A program made the position numbers and the translations under genes. A stretch of DNA of 12,397 nt. It comes from Microcaldota archaeon (GTDB lineage: Archaea; Micrarchaeota; Micrarchaeia; Micrarchaeales; Micrarchaeaceae). The notes under the pieces were generated by a model that had not been told where the DNA came from, did not search any database, and saw only the letters and a program-made list of their open reading frames with translations. Positions within the stretch are counted from its first letter, which is position 1. The number at the start of each line of letters is the position of its first letter. The DNA lies in the NCBI GenBank assembly GCA_021800135.1, contig JAJYZH010000006.1, forward strand, positions 1 to 12,397, given 5' to 3'. Below, piece by piece: positions 5,891-11,925 of this stretch.

Positions 5891-6616
5891 CTATAGCGTT
5901 GCGCTGTCGATACTTCTGGACTCTATCAATTGCCTTGCTTCTTCCTTATCGAGGCGCTGCAACTTGTTTCCGCAAAGGATGCATTTGAAACTTGCTTCGA
6001 ACGCAGAATCAAAATCAAATACCAATTTGTTGTTGCTATAGCAACTCTTGCAAACGAAATAATCGTTGCTGTTTTCGGTTATTACTGCAGTATTGCTGTC
6101 ATTCTTGTTTATATATTCGTAAAACTCATTCACCTTCCTGAGGTTTACCACCCACATGAAAGACAGCCATCCCTTCGAATTCTTTATCACGCTATAGTTG
6201 GTTATCCCATAACCGTACATTATATTAAGTATCCTCCTAACGGTGTTTATTTTTATGTCGAGCTCCTCGGCTATTTTTTCGTCGGTTTTCGGAACATCCA
6301 AGGCATTTATTACTTCCCCGGCCCTCTTGCTTACGTTTTTATGCAGATACTCCATCGCGGCGCTGTTGGCAACCATCTCCTCTATCACTCTTTTAGCGTC
6401 AATCTTGTAAAGGCCCTCCTCTTCCCTCTTTTTCTGTTCCTTAGTGGTTTTTGCGCTCGCTTTCTGCTCCGCAGCGTGACTTCCTGAAGGCTTTGCCTTG
6501 ACGTTCTCTCTGCGGGCTGCCTTCTTTACCTGCTTGCCGGCGCCGGCCCTCACAGAAACCGCACGCTTTACGCGTGAAACTACTTTCCCTGCCTCAGACT
6601 TCTTCTTGGTCGCCAT
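5891..6616 (-). CDS. tfe: Transcription factor E, alpha subunit (TFE), with long basic N-terminal extension
   Basis: The product is 241 residues from ATG 6616; typical archaeal TFE is about 160-190. TFE, the counterpart of the TFIIE large subunit, helps open promoters with RNA polymerase, TBP and TFB. The winged-helix domain spans about residues 84-160 (VPKTDEKIAEELDIKINTVR, then GYGITNYSVIK, GWLSFMW). The zinc ribbon has C189, C192, C212 and C215 (CKSC and CILC). Residues 1-65 form an unusual extension rich in lysine and alanine. The start is set by GGAGGTG at 6619-6625, although the frame extends upstream through ATG 6637, ATG 6652 and further to 6682. With the TATA box at 6684-6693 placing the mRNA start near 6662, ATG 6652 with almost no leader cannot be excluded. 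It is divergent from L15e. Confidence 0.92.
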   Translation of the reverse strand: MATKKKSEAGKVVSRVKRAVSVRAGAGKQVKKAARRENVKAKPSGSHAAEQKASAKTTKEQKKREEEGLYKIDAKRVIEEMVANSAAMEYLHKNVSKRAGEVINALDVPKTDEKIAEELDIKINTVRRILNIMYGYGITNYSVIKNSKGWLSFMWVVNLRKVNEFYEYINKNDSNTAVITENSNDYFVCKSCYSNNKLVFDFDSAFEASFKCILCGNKLQRLDKEEARQLIESRSIDSATL

Positions 6617-6618
6617 GA

Positions 6619-6625
6619 CACCTCC
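6619..6625 (-). promoter_or_regulatory. Strong Shine-Dalgarno site deciding the TFE start
   Basis: GGAGGTG on the minus strand lies two bases before ATG 6616. The upstream alternatives at 6637 and 6652 have no comparable site. Confidence 0.55.
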
Positions 6626-6683
6626 CCTTCCTCTCATTTTTTTACCTGACATAAAAGCCGCTTGGCGTTCCGCCAACAACAAT

Positions 6684-6693
6684 CATATATAAC
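6684..6693 (-). promoter_or_regulatory. TATA box for TFE
   Basis: GTTATATATG on the minus strand would start transcription near 6662. Confidence 0.55.
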
Positions 6694-6732
6694 TATCGCT
6701 TTTCTAATATTTATACCTTACTACAATAAAGC

Positions 6733-6740
6733 AAAAATAT
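6733..6740 (+). promoter_or_regulatory. TATA-like box for L15e
   Basis: AAAAATAT would start transcription near 6763, seven bases before the ribosome-binding site and about 21 before the GTG start. It shares the 167-bp divergent region with the TFE promoter. Confidence 0.45.
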
Positions 6741-6769
6741 CAACACAGTTTGCAATTATGCTATGTGGG

Positions 6770-6776
6770 GGAGGTG
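6770..6776 (+). promoter_or_regulatory. Strong Shine-Dalgarno site deciding the L15e start
   Basis: GGAGGTG lies seven bases before GTG 6784 and 13 before ATG 6790, so it favours the GTG. Confidence 0.6.
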
Positions 6777-6783
6777 TTTTTCA

Positions 6784-7269
6784 GTGAGCATGTACAAAGA
6801 AATGAGCAAAACGATAAGAGAGGAATACAAAAAGAGGTCAGACCTCTACAAGACAAGGCTGGTCAAATGGGGGGCCGATCCCGCGGTGGTAAGGATCGAC
6901 AAACCTACAAACATAGCAAGGGCAAGATCATTGGGGTACAAGGATATAACCGGAGTAATCGTGGCCAGAGTAAGGGTCGTAAAAGGAAAGAGAAAACGTG
7001 CCGTACATGGGGGCGGCAGAAAGCCATCAAAGTCGGGTAGGTTCTTCTCCCGCGCTGAATCGCTGCAAAGAATAGCTGAAGGAAGGGCGGCAAGGCGCTT
7101 TATAAACTGCGAAGTGCTCAATTCATACCCCGTAGGATCTACAGGCACAACTGCCTTCTTCGAGGTATTGCTCCTGGACAGGAAAGGACCTGCGGTGCTG
7201 GCACGAAAAGAATACAGGAACCTGTTGGAGAACAAAGGCAGGACGTTCAGAGGGCTCACAAACGCATAG
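6784..7269 (+). CDS. rpl15e: Ribosomal protein eL15 (L15e), large subunit, short form
   Basis: The product is 161 residues from GTG 6784, beginning MSMYKEM as in other archaeal L15e proteins. The family is usually about 190-200 residues. Characteristic stretches are VVRIDKPTNIARARSLGYK, GVIVARVRV, SLQRIAEGRAARR, CEVLNSYPVG and GRTFRGLTNA at the very end. It binds 23S rRNA. The basic C-terminal tail that normally follows RGLT(N/S)A, and part of the middle, are absent; no continuation is found in any frame after the stop, so this looks like genuine shortening and not a frameshift. Downstream on the same strand lie tRNA-Pro and 5S rRNA. Confidence 0.95.
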   Translation: MSMYKEMSKTIREEYKKRSDLYKTRLVKWGADPAVVRIDKPTNIARARSLGYKDITGVIVARVRVVKGKRKRAVHGGGRKPSKSGRFFSRAESLQRIAEGRAARRFINCEVLNSYPVGSTGTTAFFEVLLLDRKGPAVLARKEYRNLLENKGRTFRGLTNA

Positions 7270-7383
7270 ATACTTTAACAGACCCTCAGGCTCCTTTTAC
7301 AATGTAAACGGCAGTATCCCGATAACGTCATTCAAATACCTTATTATTCCTTCCCGTGGCAATCTATCCGTAAACGTACAAAT

Positions 7384-7456
7384 GGGGCTGTACGCTAACC
7401 TGGTAGACTGCCAGCCTCGGGCGCTGGTTATCCGAGTTCAAATCTCGGCAGCCCCA
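7384..7456 (+). tRNA. tRNA-Pro (anticodon CGG)
   Basis: Acceptor GGGGCTG pairs with CAGCCCC; anticodon stem CCAGC/GCTGG is perfect around CTCGGGC, giving anticodon CGG; T arm CCGAG-TTCAAAT-CTCGG is perfect. Discriminator A; no CCA encoded. The D stem (CGCT against ACTG region) has at least one mismatch, which is odd. No intron. Confidence 0.9.
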
Positions 7457-7470
7457 TCCGCAAAACAAAA

Positions 7471-7480
7471 AGTATATTAA
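7471..7480 (+). promoter_or_regulatory. TATA box for 5S rRNA
   Basis: AGTATATTAA is centred about 26 bases before 7501, the first base of the 5S terminal helix, so 5S rRNA probably has its own promoter. Confidence 0.6.
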
Positions 7481-7500
7481 GGCTTGTGTAAATATACTAC

Positions 7501-7617
7501 TGCCAAACGGTAATAGGAGCGGGGAAACGCCCAAACCCATTCCGAACTTGGAAGCTAAGCCTGCTCACGATACGTATATACTGGCCTTTGGCCGGGAAAG
7601 CGTGTTGCTGTTTGGCA
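7501..7617 (+). rRNA. rrf: 5S ribosomal RNA
   Basis: The ends pair (TGCCAAAC with GTTTGGCA) and the conserved core ACCCATTCCGAAC...GGAAG.TAAGC is present, with the GGCC-closed helix near 7592-7604. Length is about 117. No 16S or 23S gene is next to it; the neighbours are L15e, tRNA-Pro and a protein gene. It is followed by a T run. Confidence 0.95.
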
Positions 7618-7619
7618 TC

Positions 7620-7624
7620 TTTTT
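7620..7624 (+). terminator. Oligo-T terminator of 5S rRNA
   Basis: TTTTT comes three bases after the 5S terminal helix. It lies between convergent genes, 5S and the large phosphoesterase-like gene. Confidence 0.5.
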
Positions 7625-7636
7625 ATACCATCATCT

Positions 7637-10621
7637 TTAATGCTTATCCTTGTCAATCCTATTCTTTCCGTTCCCATTCGAGACTGCTGAATTGTGGATT
7701 TCGGTATCGTAATTTATAACGCTCCTATACCTCTCAAACTTTTCCATATGCGGGTCAGTCCTCAAGTATCCCTTGTCTCTGAGTTCGCTCGGCCTTACAA
7801 AATGAGAAACAAAACTCACTATCCTACTTCTTTCATCACCCTCCCTCGGATAGTACTTTATAGACACGTTCCCTCCGCTTCGGGTGTCCTCGCTTATCCT
7901 CATTCCCAACTGCGTAGGGAGCTCATCCGCACCTTTCATACCTCCAAGATTATATACGACCTGGTCATTCGCTACCAGCACCCCCTCTATGTGTGTATGG
8001 CCGCATACGGTGAAGCTCACCTCTGGGTTTAGCTTTCCAAGGTTCTCAAAAGGGTATCTGTGAAACGCCTGCATGTCCAACCCATTTATAACCCTCTTTC
8101 CCCCTCCGCCAAACCATCCACCAGGTAAAATCTCTACAGCATCTTCATTCTTTACAATTTCATCAATTACATCTCCGATTAAAGTACTTTCATCTATGCT
8201 TTGCGGAGCACTTTTGTTTGGAGTCTTATTCCCATGTTCTCCGGATACCAGCAGGTATTCCCTTACCTTTTCTTCTACCAAAAGCGGCTTAATAATCGTC
8301 TTTAATTTATGGATCTGTTCACCTATGTCAGGATTAGGCATCATCCTGCTTCTCCTCGCATCATATTTGTCCATGAGCCTATCATACAATTCGTTTCCAG
8401 GTACTATCCCATCCTCCTCTAGCATTCTTTCATACTTATCTCTGTCCTTGTAAGATAGATACTCATTCTTCTGGAACATTATATTGATATAGTTACCTTC
8501 CACCCCTTCATTCATCGTGTACATCCAAACCTTGTTCATGTGTTTTATTAAATCAAGTTCGTATCGTACAAAAGCATCAAGTATTTCTTCGGACAGGAAT
8601 AATATCCCCCTGTCATTCCTTATAAGGTGGACATCAGAAGCCCCAATTATATCCATCTCCTTTACGGGTCTTTTCTCTAATTCATACGGGAAAGTCTTAC
8701 GGTACCATCCCATAATGTCCGCTATCTTACTGTCGGCTGCGGGTATAGTAGCTTTGTTCTCCTGCATCGCAGAGATCAGCTCCTCCATTGTTTTATTATC
8801 GAATGGGTCAATCCCGTGGAATACGAGCAGCTTATTGAGCAACTCATTGTTAAATTCTGAAGGCAGCTTATTTGTAATCGCTATGATGTCTTTGTAATCT
8901 ATATCTGCCAAATTTACCTTAACAGGTTTAAACGTCGAGGACAGTTTCTTGATCAATAGCTGTCGCTGCGCCTCTTTTTCCTCGATTATGCTCAGCCGGA
9001 CTATATCCATCTGTGGGTTGAAAAAGAACGAGTTATTATTGAACATTACCTCCAGGAATGCTCCTGTCTGGTTTGGCCTGCTCTCAAGTGCCTTGACCAA
9101 GGGATCCTTGACCTGCTCTTTCCATACCTCCTCCAAACCTTTTTTAGATGCGAGGGGCGAAACGGTAACCACATATAAAATATTACCCCTGTCGTGTTTC
9201 GGTATTATACCATATGACATTATCGTATCACGCATCCCTATTATAATCTTCAGGTCTTTGTCGTCGCCAAAAAGATTTGTTAACGTTTTTTCAGCAGCAA
9301 TACCGTAGCCCTTCCTGTATATGTTAGACATGTTGGATTGGTTGCCGACGACCTTTACCTTTATACCTTTTGATACGATGTCTCCTACCTTATCGAATAT
9401 CTCTAGAGGCGTCCTTCTCCCATATGCGTTTCGTATATGTGTGTATATCACTTCCTTTGATATGCGGTCAGCAAGTTCAAACAAATCACGCCCTCCCGGG
9501 ACAAGCCCCGTGAATATATACCCTGCTTTCAGCTTGTTCTCAGTTATCCTGTCTATATCCTCCTCCTCTCTGGCTATCCCCTCATACGTAAGTTTCTTGC
9601 TTAGGTTCGCAAGCCTTTTAAGTTCAGATTCTAATTGCGCGGCACGCTCAGGATCCTTGCCTTCATTGACTTTAGAGAGCTCCTCGTTAGTTGCGTCATA
9701 TTCCACTTTTATTTTGCCAAACATCAAGTTTCTTCTTGCATTGCCTAGCCCTCTTGTATATGCATCAAAATCTTCCTCGTCTAAAGTTCCTGCCTCCAGC
9801 ATCTCGTAAACAGTTTCATAATCTTCCGCCCCAGAGCGGTTATCAAGTAGCCAAAGTACCTGAAGTTTACCATAAAGCTTTGCGATTCTGCTGCAATCTT
9901 CCGCTTCCTCTCCATTTTGCTTTATTTTATCATCAAGGTTGCGTATCGTAGAATAGTAGGAATAGATTCTTTTTTTCTCTGTTTGGTCCTTCTCCTCTTT
10001 TTTCTCCAAATTTTCAAGTAGGGCAGATACCCTCTCCTTTCGTAATACTGATTTGTCTATTATATCCCTGTTACTAAAGCTTTTCTCCTCATACCTCTTC
10101 TTCATATGGTATATCATTTCAGGACTGTTGTTATACATGTTGACTGCTCTGTTGTATTCGGTATCGATGTTTTTATAATCGTTTTTTCCAAGTACATAGC
10201 CGAGTTTGGTAACATTATCCCTGTCTTTTATGTCCTGTGATATTCTGCTTAAGGATGGCTTTACCGCTACAACAGCGTCATCAAGATAGTTTATGGAAGT
10301 TTCCAGCATTGCCCACTGGCTTTTGTACCCTTTCGTTACGAAAGTAGGCACTGCAGGTAGCGTATCCTCCATTATTATCCATTCCGGCGGCATTTTAGCA
10401 GTTTTATACATCCTATGTATCGCTATAAGGTTCTCCTTACCAGAAAGCTTCGTACCTCCCTCAATACCGCTTATGAGCCACCATTTCTGCAAATCTGCTT
10501 CAAATTCGTAAAGCTCCGAATGGATACTTCCGTTTTTGTACCCGTTGCCGTTATGTGCTTGTGCACCATTCACAGCAGATGCACTAGAATTAGCCCCCGA
10601 CCTCTCAGAAATCCCCTCCAC
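7637..10621 (-). CDS. Giant protein with C-terminal calcineurin-like metallophosphoesterase module and a degenerate N-terminal copy
   Basis: The 994-residue product is not a family I can name. Residues about 655-930 read as a calcineurin-like metallophosphoesterase: IIGASDVHL (658-666, motif I D-x-H), NEGVEGNY (704-711, where GD is normal), LLVSGEHGNKT (790-800, where GNH is normal) and VCGHTHIEG (872-880, motif V). The motif II and III changes make hydrolytic activity uncertain. The N-terminal half may be a second, decayed copy: WLISGIEGG (48-56), WIIMEDTLP (81-89) and KVVGNQSNM (423-431) sit where DxH, GD and GNH motifs would be. A highly charged, helical insertion with coiled-coil-like stretches lies between (about 180-410). 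Both ends are low complexity and polar; no signal peptide or membrane segment is seen. The start is GTG 10621, set by GGTGG four bases upstream. It ends convergent with 5S rRNA. Confidence 0.75.
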   Translation of the reverse strand: MEGISERSGANSSASAVNGAQAHNGNGYKNGSIHSELYEFEADLQKWWLISGIEGGTKLSGKENLIAIHRMYKTAKMPPEWIIMEDTLPAVPTFVTKGYKSQWAMLETSINYLDDAVVAVKPSLSRISQDIKDRDNVTKLGYVLGKNDYKNIDTEYNRAVNMYNNSPEMIYHMKKRYEEKSFSNRDIIDKSVLRKERVSALLENLEKKEEKDQTEKKRIYSYYSTIRNLDDKIKQNGEEAEDCSRIAKLYGKLQVLWLLDNRSGAEDYETVYEMLEAGTLDEEDFDAYTRGLGNARRNLMFGKIKVEYDATNEELSKVNEGKDPERAAQLESELKRLANLSKKLTYEGIAREEEDIDRITENKLKAGYIFTGLVPGGRDLFELADRISKEVIYTHIRNAYGRRTPLEIFDKVGDIVSKGIKVKVVGNQSNMSNIYRKGYGIAAEKTLTNLFGDDKDLKIIIGMRDTIMSYGIIPKHDRGNILYVVTVSPLASKKGLEEVWKEQVKDPLVKALESRPNQTGAFLEVMFNNNSFFFNPQMDIVRLSIIEEKEAQRQLLIKKLSSTFKPVKVNLADIDYKDIIAITNKLPSEFNNELLNKLLVFHGIDPFDNKTMEELISAMQENKATIPAADSKIADIMGWYRKTFPYELEKRPVKEMDIIGASDVHLIRNDRGILFLSEEILDAFVRYELDLIKHMNKVWMYTMNEGVEGNYINIMFQKNEYLSYKDRDKYERMLEEDGIVPGNELYDRLMDKYDARRSRMMPNPDIGEQIHKLKTIIKPLLVEEKVREYLLVSGEHGNKTPNKSAPQSIDESTLIGDVIDEIVKNEDAVEILPGGWFGGGGKRVINGLDMQAFHRYPFENLGKLNPEVSFTVCGHTHIEGVLVANDQVVYNLGGMKGADELPTQLGMRISEDTRSGGNVSIKYYPREGDERSRIVSFVSHFVRPSELRDKGYLRTDPHMEKFERYRSVINYDTEIHNSAVSNGNGKNRIDKDKH

Positions 10622-10625
10622 TTAT

Positions 10626-10630
10626 CCACC
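10626..10630 (-). promoter_or_regulatory. Ribosome-binding site for the large phosphoesterase-like gene
   Basis: GGTGG on the minus strand lies four bases before GTG 10621 and supports this start. Confidence 0.5.
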
Positions 10631-10645
10631 GTTAAAAAATTTAAC
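10631..10645. promoter_or_regulatory. Palindrome in the leader of the large gene, possible operator
   Basis: GTTAAA-AAA-TTTAAC is a perfect inverted repeat directly next to the ribosome site. With the TATA-like ATTAATATAC at 10671-10680 the mRNA would start near 10650, so the palindrome covers the first transcribed bases and could act as an operator or as a small RNA hairpin. Confidence 0.35.
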
Positions 10646-10737
10646 GACCCGGAAATAACACTTGATTCAGGTATATTAATTTCTCAATAAACCTTATAAA
10701 GGGTATACCACTTTCCTAATTATCTCCTGCCACATAT

Positions 10738-10753
10738 AGGTATAAACATACCT
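10738..10753. repeat. Inverted repeat AGGTAT-N4-ATACCT
   Basis: AGGTAT, AAAC, ATACCT: perfect six-base arms. Half-sites of the same sequence recur at 10669-10674, 10702-10709 (as GGTATACC), 10889-10894 and 11402-11407, so this may be a regulator-binding family. Confidence 0.4.
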
Positions 10754-10808
10754 AAAAGTCACATTCTGTCGCATTCCTATTATGCGCGGCAATTATCTCC
10801 TAATCGCA

Positions 10809-10828
10809 TGCCTGCGCCACAGGCACGA
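10809..10828. repeat. Small hairpin element, copy A
   Basis: TGCCTG-CGCCA-CAGGCA followed by CG. It shares the GCCTG...CAGGCACG core with copies B (11257-11290) and C (11466-11494). Confidence 0.5.
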
Positions 10829-10870
10829 CAAAATAACGGAGCTTATGGTAGATTTCTCCAATAAAGCGAT

Positions 10871-10886
10871 AATTTAAATATTATAT
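10871..10886 (+). promoter_or_regulatory. TATA-like box for the 98-residue orphan
   Basis: AATTTAAATATTATAT would start transcription near 10905, leaving a leader of about 45-50 bases before ATG 10953. Confidence 0.4.
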
Positions 10887-10952
10887 CCATACCTAATAAC
10901 CCCTAGTGATTCTACGAGATCGTTTCTTGATAAAAAAGAACTCGGTTCGTAT

Positions 10953-11249
10953 ATGGGTATGGACAGATCCATATCGAAAGATCTGCAAGAAATATTCGGT
11001 GAAATAAGAGAGACAGGTTCCGGTTTTTGGAGAGGTAGGGAACCGCTTCCAATAGATGAGCTGCCGGAAGGAACAATGAAGACTTTACTAGAAATATTAG
11101 ACACCCCGATATTTCTGGCGAGCATTGTAATAAAAGATTTTACAAAAAGGCACGATTATGACTGCGATATGCCATTGGAAAGCTACGAAGTGCAAGCAGT
11201 TGAAAATGAGGTATGGCGCATTTTGGACAACAGAAAAAGACTGCGATAA
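10953..11249 (+). CDS. Small hypothetical protein (98 residues)
   Basis: I do not recognise this protein. It begins MGMDRSISKDLQEIFGEIRE and is mostly charged and probably helical, with LPEGTMKTLLEILD and an aromatic/acidic stretch HDYDCDMPLESYE near 69-81. It has no signal peptide, membrane segment or metal-binding cluster. Codons (ATA, AGA, AGG) match the neighbouring certain genes, which favours it over the overlapping minus-strand frame. No clear ribosome site precedes ATG 10953 or ATG 10959. The frame is open for 25 codons upstream without a start, so the true 5' end could differ. It is followed eight bases later by a strong hairpin (copy B). Its size is like that of the next small protein, but I see no convincing alignment. 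Confidence 0.55.
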   Translation: MGMDRSISKDLQEIFGEIRETGSGFWRGREPLPIDELPEGTMKTLLEILDTPIFLASIVIKDFTKRHDYDCDMPLESYEVQAVENEVWRILDNRKRLR

Positions 11250-11256
11250 TCATACT

Positions 11257-11290
11257 GTGCCTGTGCATAGCACAGGCACGTTTCTGGGTA
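11257..11290. repeat. Small hairpin element, copy B
   Basis: GTGCCTGTGC-ATA-GCACAGGCAC is a perfect 10-bp stem, continuing into GTTTCTGGGT. The last 17 bases recur with one extra T in copy C. It lies just after the stop codon of the 98-residue gene and could help end that transcript, although the T run is weak. Confidence 0.65.
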
Positions 11291-11364
11291 CCGGTTTCCC
11301 GGCACTACTATTTCTGTGTTAAAGATATATAAATATTACTATTTCTCTACAATAAAGTTTATCT

Positions 11365-11378
11365 AAGTATATATACTT
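11365..11378. repeat. 14-base perfect palindrome
   Basis: AAGTATATATACTT is followed at 11379-11390 by GTAAT-AG-ATTAC. Both lie in the 250-base A/T-rich spacer upstream of the next small gene. They may be regulator sites or simply TATA-like DNA. Confidence 0.4.
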
Positions 11379-11413
11379 GTAATAGATTACAATACAATTA
11401 AATACCTTCCCCG

Positions 11414-11421
11414 TATAAAAT
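11414..11421 (+). promoter_or_regulatory. TATA box for the second small orphan gene
   Basis: TATAAAAT is centred about 26 bases before 11444. Transcription would thus begin at or next to ATG 11444 and run through hairpin copy C before the likely start GTG 11501. Confidence 0.55.
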
Positions 11422-11465
11422 AAACTAGGAAAGTTGCGCCGCCATGCGCCAAACAAATAGGCAAA

Positions 11466-11494
11466 GCCTGTGCAGCCAGGCACGTTTTCTGGGT
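11466..11494. repeat. Small hairpin element, copy C
   Basis: GCCTG-TGCAGC-CAGGC, then ACGTTTTCTGGGT. It matches the tail of copy B closely. Its final GGGT forms part of the ribosome site GGGTGA of the following gene, so in the mRNA it would be a hairpin just upstream of the start. Confidence 0.55.
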
Positions 11495-11496
11495 GA
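11491..11496 (+). promoter_or_regulatory. Ribosome-binding site for the second small orphan gene
   Basis: GGGTGA lies four bases before GTG 11501 and supports that start over ATG 11444. Confidence 0.5.
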
Positions 11497-11500
11497 CAGA

Positions 11501-11794
11501 GTGGAATACAGCGAAGCAGGCAGGAAGCTGTCAGAGGGGATAGATATCCTCCTAGCAAAAAACGAGGGGTCGAATCTCAAGGAGTTGTCCGAAGAGGAAA
11601 TTACTCTACTGGAAGTGAAGAACATGAAATTCAGAAAAGGCCTCATAAAGTGCATAAGTGACATAGTGGAAGCAAGGAAGGTGAGCGAGATGATGGCCGA
11701 TTCCATGTTCGAAGTAGAGTACAAAATTTCCGGAAAAATCAAGAGCGACGACTTCACAGTGGATTTCGAGAGGTTTTTGCCCTCGGAGAAGTAG
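11501..11794 (+). CDS. Small hypothetical acidic protein (97 residues)
   Basis: I do not recognise this protein. From GTG 11501 it reads MEYSEAGRKLSEGIDILLAK, then a charged helical middle (LKELSEEEITLLEVKNMKF) and an end with VEYKISGKIKSDDFTVDFER. It is soluble and lacks cysteine clusters or membrane segments. The frame also opens at ATG 11444, which would add 19 residues and coincides with the transcription start predicted from the TATA box, so a leaderless longer form is possible. I prefer GTG 11501 because of GGGTGA upstream and because the extra residues would be encoded by a hairpin element found elsewhere in non-coding DNA. It is followed by a long T-rich terminator. Confidence 0.6.
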   Translation: MEYSEAGRKLSEGIDILLAKNEGSNLKELSEEEITLLEVKNMKFRKGLIKCISDIVEARKVSEMMADSMFEVEYKISGKIKSDDFTVDFERFLPSEK

Positions 11795-11803
11795 TATGCA
11801 CTG

Positions 11804-11827
11804 TTTTATTTTTTTCTTTTATTTTTT
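11804..11827 (+). terminator. T-rich terminator
   Basis: Starting nine bases after the stop codon, 22 of 24 bases are T (runs of 4, 9, 4 and 6, split by single A or C bases). This is the form of archaeal intrinsic terminators and ends the transcript of the small orphan gene. Confidence 0.65.
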
Positions 11828-11870
11828 GCTGTATTCCACCCTGTACAAATAAGGCCAACACGGAGAAAAG

Positions 11871-11878
11871 CTTATATT
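11871..11878 (+). promoter_or_regulatory. TATA-like box for the kinase-like gene
   Basis: CTTATATT would start transcription near 11901, about 25 bases before GTG 11926. Confidence 0.4.
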
Positions 11879-11925
11879 GCAAGAAGACACTGTACTTCTA
11901 TACGTTTACCTTAGATAGGGATGGT

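Larger units (their letters stand above)
10622..10952. other. A/T-rich divergent intergenic region with palindromes
   Basis: These 331 bases separate the large minus-strand gene from the small plus-strand one. They hold the palindrome at 10631-10645, GGTATACC (10702-10709), AGGTAT-AAAC-ATACCT (10738-10753), single AGGTAT or ATACCT half-sites at 10669-10674 and 10889-10894, a hairpin copy at 10809-10825, and TATA-like boxes for both directions. No convincing gene is seen. The frame of the small plus-strand gene is open back to 10878 but offers no start codon there. Confidence 0.6.

Noticed and set aside
10874..11125. Minus-strand open frame of 83 codons
   Set aside because: It is the shadow of the 98-residue plus-strand gene, has serine-rich shadow composition and no ribosome site.
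11257..11290. Copy B hairpin as a simple intrinsic terminator
   Set aside because: Only three T bases follow, and related copies occur before a start codon, so termination alone does not explain it.
10622..11443. CRISPR array or insertion sequence explaining the repeats on the right
   Set aside because: Repeats are few, of unequal spacing and with variable loops; no transposase, Cas gene or terminal inverted repeats are seen.
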